DNA of 5,114 nt from an uncultured Bacteroidota bacterium. Its GTDB lineage: Bacteria > Bacteroidota > Bacteroidia > Chitinophagales > S012-47. Positions 1-5,114 of this stretch are shown here, piece after piece (position 1 is the first letter of the stretch; each line of letters opens with the position of its first letter). Both the position numbers and the translations under genes were made by a program. The stretch lies in assembly GCA_913062655.1 (NCBI GenBank), contig CAJXXO010000209.1, positions 1 through 5,114 on the forward strand, written 5' to 3'. The notes beneath the pieces were generated by a model. It saw only the letters and a program-made list of their open reading frames with translations. It was not told the origin of the DNA and ran no database searches.

Positions 1-1
1 A

Positions 2-780
2 CCGCAATATCACTTCAACATTACACCCGGTGAACTGCATTATGACATGTTTGGGTGCCTGACGGAAACGTTGGTTGCTGATCCAGTGGAAGTGCTGACC
101 ACTATGGCAAATTGGGAATTTGTGGAGAGTACGTATGCCAAGCAGTGGCAGCAGCGAGAAGAAAAGGCGCGTCAAGGCCATACCGATTATTTAAAAGGGT
201 TAACGTGGAGCGATCTGCAGGTGTTTGATCATTTGATGCACAGCTTGCCGGCCGACTCTGACCTGCAACTCGCCAACAGCACACCGGTGCGGTATGCGCA
301 ATTGTTTGCCCCTCGGCCGGATATCCGGTACTTCTCCAATCGTGGAGTCAGTGGAATTGATGGTACCCTTTCTACAGCGGTAGGGGCGGCACTTCACACC
401 GACCGCATTGTGACAGTAGTGACAGGCGATCTCGGCTTCTTTTATGACTCCAACGCTTTGTGGCACAATCACTGGCCGGACAACCTGCGCATCATTTTGA
501 TCAATAATGGAGGTGGGAATATCTTCCGCTACATCCCCGGACCCGACACGACAGAAGCGTTGGAAACCTATTTTGAAGGGCATCACAACTTTGATGCGGC
601 ACACCTGGCAAAAGCGGTTGGATTAGACTACATGGCAGTAGGAGACCTGGTATCGCTGCAAGCAGGCTTAACGGCTCTGTATGCCAACCAAGATGCGATA
701 CAACTGTTAGAAATCAAGACGCCAGGCCCGGAGAATGCCTTACTTTTGCGTCAATATTTTGAACACTTAAAAGCCTACCG

Positions 781-784
<4 letters not shown>
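2..784 (+). CDS. menD: MenD, SEPHCHC synthase (C-terminal part, 5' end outside window)
   Basis: MenD is a cytosolic thiamine-diphosphate (ThDP) enzyme. It joins isochorismate and 2-oxoglutarate with loss of CO2 to give SEPHCHC, the first committed step of menaquinone synthesis. The frame is open from base 2, so about 260 C-terminal residues of a protein usually near 550-580 residues are present. An internal ATG at base 47 is not the start. Visible family signatures are the SNRGVSGIDGT stretch (about 335-370) and the ThDP/metal-binding segment, which runs from TGDLGFF (GDL at 425-433) to INNGGGNIF (paired Asn at 503-508). This GD...NN spacing is typical of ThDP enzymes, and the GDL and NNGG-IF forms are those of MenD. 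The gene ends in TGA at 782-784, overlapping the menB start as ATGA, so translation is probably coupled. The N-terminal domain and the catalytic Glu lie upstream of the window. Confidence 0.97.
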
Positions 785-1602
<818 letters not shown>

Positions 1603-1608
1603 ACAATC

Positions 1609-2511
1609 ATGGCGACTACAAAGGATTGGATCGTTGCCTTTCGCTTACGCACCTTGCCATTGGCGGTCAGTAGCATTCTATTGGGCTGCTTTCTGGCCTA
1701 CGCACACGGTACCTTTTCCTGGCCGGTGGCTATTCTGGCGGTAAGTACGACTCTTTTACTTCAAATTTTATCTAACCTGGCCAACGACTATGGCGACTCC
1801 GCCTCCGGGGTAGACGGTGAGCACCGGGTAGGGCCAGCCAGAAGTGTACAAGGGGGCGCCATCAGCGCAGCGGCTATGAAGCGGGCGATCTATGGGTTTG
1901 TCGCTTTATCGCTGTTATCCGGTATTGGACTGATCGTAGCAGGAGCCTTGCAGGTGGGCTGGTTGACCGCACTACTATTCTTTGGCCTTGGCCTGGCTGC
2001 CATTGCAGCCGCTATCAAGTATACGATGGGGGCTAACCCTTATGGTTATCAGGGGCTTGGCGATGTGTTTGTGCTGATATTCTTTGGCTGGGTGGGCGTG
2101 CTGGGAACCTTCTTTTTACATGCCCATCAATTGGAGGTAGTCCTGCTTTTACCCGCTACATCAGTCGGTTTATTGGCGGTGGCGGTGCTCAATCTCAACA
2201 ATATGCGAGATCACCAGAGCGATGCCAAAACTGGCAAGCATACACTGGTGGTGAAAATCGGATTTCAAGCTGCCAAAGTGTACCATACTTTGTTGCTGGT
2301 GGGCGCCATAGTAGCTACAGGATTGTATATCCTACTGGCAGATACTGATCCGTGGTTGTGGATGTACCTGCTGATTCTACCGATGCTAGGCAGTAACTTG
2401 TACAAAGTATGGACCACCACCGAGCCGCAGCAACTGGATCCTGAGTTAAAAAAGATAGCACTAAGTGCGCTGCTCTTGGCCCTTTTTTATGGAATAGTAG
2501 CCATCATATGA
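1609..2511 (+). CDS. menA: MenA, 1,4-dihydroxy-2-naphthoate polyprenyltransferase
   Basis: MenA is an integral membrane prenyltransferase of the UbiA superfamily. It replaces the carboxylate of DHNA with a polyprenyl chain, giving demethylmenaquinone. The 300 residues are the normal length. The first Asp-rich motif is NLANDYGD (56-63), followed by the MenA-type run GEHRVGPARSVQGG. The second is RDHQSDAKTGKHT (200-212), with Asp201 and Asp205. Both motifs bind Mg-diphosphate in this family. By eye there are eight to nine hydrophobic segments, roughly at 16-34, 37-56, 94-115, 117-136, 150-170, 174-194, 222-243, 249-266 and 282-300. The N-terminus WIVAFRLRTLPLAVSSILLG is the standard MenA opening and supports the ATG at 1609, 6 bases after menB. 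The gene ends TGA at 2509-2511, overlapping the menC ATG by four bases. The native chain length of the prenyl donor cannot be read from the sequence. Confidence 0.97.
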   Translation: MATTKDWIVAFRLRTLPLAVSSILLGCFLAYAHGTFSWPVAILAVSTTLLLQILSNLANDYGDSASGVDGEHRVGPARSVQGGAISAAAMKRAIYGFVALSLLSGIGLIVAGALQVGWLTALLFFGLGLAAIAAAIKYTMGANPYGYQGLGDVFVLIFFGWVGVLGTFFLHAHQLEVVLLLPATSVGLLAVAVLNLNNMRDHQSDAKTGKHTLVVKIGFQAAKVYHTLLLVGAIVATGLYILLADTDPWLWMYLLILPMLGSNLYKVWTTTEPQQLDPELKKIALSALLLALFYGIVAII

Positions 2512-3557
2512 AAGCCGACTACACAAAATATACGCTGCAATTCAAACGCCCGAGCGGTACCTCACGGGGGGTATTGCGGACCAAAGACTCGTGGTTTATC
2601 CGCATCACCGACCCGGAGCAGCCGGGCAAGGTAGGCTGGGGGGAATGTGGTGTGCTGGCAGGGCTGAGTGTGGATGATCCAGCGACCTACGAAGAAAAGC
2701 TGGCTGAAGCATGTATCCGTATCGGGGAAGGCGAATCGCTGTTGGAAGATTTGGTCGACTACCCGTCTATTCGTTTCGGAGTGGAGATGGCGCTGCGCAG
2801 TTGGTCGAAAAGCGATTCCTTTCAACTGTTTGATACCCCCTTTTCGAGAGGAGAGGCAGGCCAGTGGATCAATGGATTGATCTGGATGGGGGAGCCGGAA
2901 TTTATGCACCGGCAGATCGAAGAGAAGCTGGCGGCCGGATTCCGTTGTATTAAACTAAAGATTGGCGCCATTGACTTTCAGAAAGAGCTGTCTTTGCTGC
3001 GTGGCATTCGTGAGCGCTTTCCGGCCGATGTCATTGAGTTGCGCGTTGATGCCAATGGTGCTTTTGCCCCGGAAGAGGCGATGCATAAACTGGAGCAGTT
3101 GGCGCAATTCGATCTTCACTCGATTGAGCAGCCCATTCGCCAAGGGCAGTGGCAAGAAATGGCAAAGCTGTGTGCCAACACGCCTTTACCGATAGCCCTG
3201 GATGAAGAGCTGATAGGGGTGCATGACCCGGCACGGCAAGCAGCGCTGATTCAAACCATTCAACCGCAATACCTGATCCTGAAACCCAGTCTGCTGGGCG
3301 GCTGGGCGGCCAGTCAGCGGTGGATCGACCTGGCGGAGGCTAATGGTGCCGGCTGGTGGGTCACCTCTGCGCTGGAGTCGAACATTGGCCTGAATGCCAT
3401 TGCCCAATGGACGGCTACACTGGGCAATCCCATGCCACAAGGCCTGGGTACCGGTCAGTTGTACACCAATAATATCCCATCGCCATTGGAGGTACGGGGA
3501 GAGGAGTTGTGGTATCGAAGTGAGAAGGATTGGGATGCAGGGTTTCTATTCGAATGA
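2508..3557 (+). CDS. menC: MenC, o-succinylbenzoate synthase (enolase superfamily)
   Basis: MenC dehydrates SHCHC to o-succinylbenzoate in the cytosol. The 349-residue protein has an N-terminal capping domain (about 1-115, with KRPSGTSRGVL and GWGECGVLAGLS), then an enolase-superfamily barrel. Catalytic positions are readable: the KxK pair Lys149/Lys151 in CIKLKIGA, metal ligands Asp181 (RVDANG), Glu207 (SIEQPI) and Asp232 (ALDEEL), and the opposite base Lys259 (LILKPSLLGG). This is the full K/D/E/D/K set expected of an active enzyme. Related enolase-superfamily members include dipeptide epimerases and N-acylamino acid racemases, but placement among menD, menB, menA and menE makes OSBS the firm call. 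The ATG at 2508 overlaps the menA stop (ATGA). After the TGA at 3555-3557 there are only 27 bases before the HepT-like gene, with no hairpin terminator visible. Confidence 0.96.
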   Translation: MKADYTKYTLQFKRPSGTSRGVLRTKDSWFIRITDPEQPGKVGWGECGVLAGLSVDDPATYEEKLAEACIRIGEGESLLEDLVDYPSIRFGVEMALRSWSKSDSFQLFDTPFSRGEAGQWINGLIWMGEPEFMHRQIEEKLAAGFRCIKLKIGAIDFQKELSLLRGIRERFPADVIELRVDANGAFAPEEAMHKLEQLAQFDLHSIEQPIRQGQWQEMAKLCANTPLPIALDEELIGVHDPARQAALIQTIQPQYLILKPSLLGGWAASQRWIDLAEANGAGWWVTSALESNIGLNAIAQWTATLGNPMPQGLGTGQLYTNNIPSPLEVRGEELWYRSEKDWDAGFLFE

Positions 3558-3584
3558 TCTGCTGCAAAGTGTTACTTTTAGTGT

Positions 3585-3995
3585 ATGTCAGTCTCAGGAG
3601 AAATTAGGTGGCAACAACGGTTCTCTCATTTTGAGAAAGCTTATCATCAGTTGGTACGCTTTCTTGAACACGAGTCTTTGAATGAACTGGAGCAACAAGG
3701 ACTGATCAAATCGTTTGAGTACACCTATGAGTTGGCTTGGAATACCCTAAAGGACTACCTGCTGTCCACCGGGTTGCAGGACATATATGGTCCAAGGGAT
3801 GCTGTCAAAGCTGCATTTAAGGCAGAATTGCTAGAAGATGGACACCTGTGGATGGAGATGATCAAAGACCGAAACCTTACCGTACATACTTACAATGAGG
3901 ATCAGGCAAAGGAAATCCTGTCAAGAATCGTAGCGTTGTATGCGCCTGCCTTCAAACGTTTGTACCAACGATTTGTCAACAGGGTAGAATCATAG
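3585..3995 (+). CDS. hepT: HepT/HI0074-family HEPN protein, putative toxin of a HepT/MNT pair
   Basis: This 136-residue, probably all-helical protein belongs to the family annotated as nucleotidyltransferase substrate-binding protein (HI0074 type), within the HEPN superfamily. Characteristic stretches are KSFEYTYELAWNTLKDYL (43-60), GPRDAVKAAF and WMEMIKDRNLTVHTYNE. The last contains the HEPN signature RX4HXY as Arg96, His101 and Tyr103. In the studied Shewanella HepT/MntA system the equivalent Arg/His are needed for RNase toxicity and the Tyr is AMPylated by the partner; by homology Tyr103 is the likely target here. An in-frame TAG at 3579-3581 leaves the ATG at 3585 as the earliest possible start. 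The stop is 5 bases before the nucleotidyltransferase gene. Hand counts give about 44% GC over 3601-3960, lower than most sampled men rows, which suggests acquisition. Toxicity is inferred, and a domesticated role is possible. Confidence 0.88.
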   Translation: MSVSGEIRWQQRFSHFEKAYHQLVRFLEHESLNELEQQGLIKSFEYTYELAWNTLKDYLLSTGLQDIYGPRDAVKAAFKAELLEDGHLWMEMIKDRNLTVHTYNEDQAKEILSRIVALYAPAFKRLYQRFVNRVES

Positions 3996-4000
3996 GCCTT

Positions 4001-4327
4001 ATGGAAACTTTTGGCTTACGCACAGTAGATATCCAACAACTGCTCGAGGTATTGTACAGCCTTCCGGAGGTAGAAGAAGTATGGCTGTTTGGCTCGCGTG
4101 CCAAAGGCAATTATAGAAAAGGAAGTGACATCGATTTGGCGATTAAAGGCCGTTATCTCTCACATCAGCAACTTTTGCAGTTGCAGGTAGCAGTGGATGA
4201 TCTATGGCTGCCTTACTACATTGATGTATTGCATTATGATACGCTGTCAGATGAAGCCGTGAAGGCGCATATTGACCAATTTGGCATACCATTACCGCAG
4301 GCTGATTGGCAAAACGTAGGGTTGTGA
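4001..4327 (+). CDS. mntA: Minimal nucleotidyltransferase (MNT/HI0073 type), putative antitoxin MntA
   Basis: A 108-residue single-domain protein of the DNA polymerase beta-like nucleotidyltransferase superfamily. The signature GSX10DXD is complete: Gly31-Ser32, then Asp43 and Asp45 in KGSDIDLAI. A third carboxylate, Asp75, is found in YYIDVLHY, so the metal-binding triad appears intact and the enzyme is probably active. In studied HepT/MntA systems this protein neutralises HepT by transferring AMP to the Tyr of its RX4HXY motif. That activity is inferred here from motif and pairing. The ATG at 4001 lies 5 bases after hepT, and the TGA at 4325-4327 overlaps the menE GTG start. The strand, spacing and overlaps imply one transcript with men genes on both sides. 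GC is about 46% over 4021-4320 by hand count. A role in antibiotic modification is unlikely for such a short protein with a HepT neighbour. Confidence 0.9.
   Translation: METFGLRTVDIQQLLEVLYSLPEVEEVWLFGSRAKGNYRKGSDIDLAIKGRYLSHQQLLQLQVAVDDLWLPYYIDVLHYDTLSDEAVKAHIDQFGIPLPQADWQNVGL
4324..4327 (+). promoter_or_regulatory. GTGA stop/start overlap coupling mntA to menE
   Basis: The GTG start of menE shares bases with the TGA stop of the nucleotidyltransferase gene. The other two tight junctions, at 781-784 and 2508-2511, are ATGA overlaps. Such overlaps usually permit termination-reinitiation. An AGGG at 4318-4321 lies too close to the GTG to act as a normal Shine-Dalgarno. This supports 4324 as the menE start and suggests that menE translation depends on ribosomes finishing mntA. 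Coupling is an inference from the geometry. Confidence 0.6.
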
Positions 4328-5114
4328 CACTCTCCATTTGCGGACATACCTACGACCTCCACGATCCCCTCCTTCCCATCCCGGAGGCGTATCGCCCTTT
4401 TCTATTGGATTGGTTGAGTGAGGAGGCGTATGTCACCGTGCATACTTCCGGTTCTACGGGTGCACCCAAGCCTATTCAACTCGAGAAAAGCCGCATGGCC
4501 GCCCATGCCCGGATGACGGGTGATTTTTTTAACCTGCAGCCGGGAGACAAAGCACTTGTGTGCTTACCGGCTGCCTACATTGCCGGGAAGATGATGCTGA
4601 TACGAGGCATCATGCTAGGGCTCGATCTCACTTTTGTTGAACCCAACAGTCGACCATTGGCGGATGTGCCGCTACAAGACTTTGCCTTTGCCGCCATGGT
4701 GCCCTTACAAGTGGAGGAGTCCTTGCAATACGACCGGGCCGCCTTCGAACGCATCCAAACGGTCATCATTGGAGGTGCACCTATTTCGCATGACTTACAC
4801 CAGCAGCTTCAGCACTGCACCAATCGACTGTATGCCACCTATGGTATGACGGAGACCATCACCCACATCGCTGTGCAGGATATTAAAGATGATGATGCGT
4901 TCACGCCCCTGCCCGGGGTAACCTTGCGGCAAGACGAGCGCCACTGCCTGGTAATAGAGGCGCCCGCCATAGCAGAAGAACCGGTAGTGACCAATGATGT
5001 AGTAGAACTGAATGAGCAACGCTTCCGCTGGCTGGGCCGCTACGACAATGTGATCAACACGGGCGGCATCAAGGTACACCCGGAGCAGGTGGAGAAGGTA
5101 CTGGCGCCATTTAT
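4324..5114 (+). CDS. menE: MenE, o-succinylbenzoate-CoA ligase (3' end outside window)
   Basis: MenE activates o-succinylbenzoate with ATP and then CoA, giving OSB-CoA, the MenB substrate. It is an acyl-adenylate-forming (ANL) enzyme. The frame stays open from 4324 to the edge, covering 263 codons. Motifs in order are the ATP-binding loop HTSGSTGAPKPI (40-51), the MenE-like LPAAYIAGKMMLIRG (81-95), GGAPIS (150-155), YATYGMTETITH (170-181), TNDVVEL (223-229) and the hinge region GRYDNVINTGGIKVHPEQVE (238-257). The C-terminal domain with the adenylation lysine lies past the edge. No in-frame ATG occurs before the ATP loop. An in-frame TGA at 4303-4305 bounds the start, leaving GTG 4324 (preferred, GTGA overlap with the upstream stop) or TTG 4306. 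Only about 40 residues precede the ATP loop, far fewer than in the roughly 450-residue Gram-positive or E. coli forms. This short form is usual in Bacteroidota, so it is not read as truncation. Confidence 0.95.
   Translation, partial: MTLSICGHTYDLHDPLLPIPEAYRPFLLDWLSEEAYVTVHTSGSTGAPKPIQLEKSRMAAHARMTGDFFNLQPGDKALVCLPAAYIAGKMMLIRGIMLGLDLTFVEPNSRPLADVPLQDFAFAAMVPLQVEESLQYDRAAFERIQTVIIGGAPISHDLHQQLQHCTNRLYATYGMTETITHIAVQDIKDDDAFTPLPGVTLRQDERHCLVIEAPAIAEEPVVTNDVVELNEQRFRWLGRYDNVINTGGIKVHPEQVEKVLAPF

Noticed and set aside
200..604. 134-codon open frame on the minus strand opposite menD.
   Set aside because: It is antisense to the conserved ThDP-binding region of MenD and has no family features of its own.
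3573..3580. TACTTTTA resembles the Bacteroidota -7 element (TAnnTTTG) just before hepT.
   Set aside because: The last base differs, no TTG -33 element lies at the proper distance upstream, and the implied transcript start would fall at the hepT start codon.
3558..3584. Possible terminator between menC and hepT.
   Set aside because: The 27-base gap contains no GC-rich hairpin followed by a T run.
3394..3681. 95-codon plus-strand frame spanning the menC end and the hepT beginning.
   Set aside because: It overlaps two well-supported genes in another frame and its translation resembles no known protein.
3541..4345. Search for direct or inverted repeats at the edges of the hepT-mntA insert as marks of a mobile element.
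   Set aside because: Comparing the bases after menC with those around the menE start by eye showed only short chance matches; no transposase or integrase is present.
4324..5114. Possible broken menE, because no ATG-initiated reading frame covers it.
   Set aside because: The frame is open from GTG 4324 to the window edge and all expected ligase motifs are present in order, so it is intact as far as visible.

Overview
The window carries the distal part of a menaquinone (vitamin K2) biosynthesis operon, all on the + strand: menD (3' part only), menB, menA, menC and menE (5' part only). A two-gene HepT/MNT nucleotidyltransferase module, which looks like a toxin-antitoxin pair, sits between menC and menE. 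The gene order, the short MenE that lacks the usual N-terminal stretch, the protein sequence style and the near absence of Shine-Dalgarno sequences all suggest a member of the Bacteroidota. The genus cannot be told from this piece. The DNA is about 50% GC or slightly above.

Layout. 2-784 is the C-terminal half of MenD (SEPHCHC synthase), entering from the left edge. 781-1602 is MenB (DHNA-CoA synthase), overlapping menD by ATGA. 1609-2511 is MenA (DHNA polyprenyltransferase, membrane). 2508-3557 is MenC (o-succinylbenzoate synthase), overlapping menA by ATGA. 3585-3995 is a HepT/HI0074-type HEPN protein. 4001-4327 is its minimal nucleotidyltransferase partner. 4324 to the right edge is MenE (o-succinylbenzoate-CoA ligase), which begins with GTG inside the stop codon of the nucleotidyltransferase gene. 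No gap between genes exceeds 27 bases, and no terminator, RNA gene, IS element or CRISPR array was seen.

How the genes work together. MenD condenses isochorismate with 2-oxoglutarate. MenC dehydrates the cyclohexadiene product to o-succinylbenzoate, MenE activates it with CoA, MenB closes the naphthoate ring, and MenA attaches the polyprenyl tail in the membrane. The elimination step (MenH), the DHNA-CoA thioesterase and the final methyltransferase are not encoded here.

The most notable point is the HepT/MNT pair. Both proteins keep their family signature residues (RX4HXY and GSX10DXD), their DNA is lower in GC than most sampled flanking rows, and they are joined seamlessly to menE by a four-base GTGA overlap. 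A probable acquired toxin-antitoxin module has therefore become a cistronic link in an essential respiratory-quinone operon. The individual families are known. The arrangement is what deserves checking.
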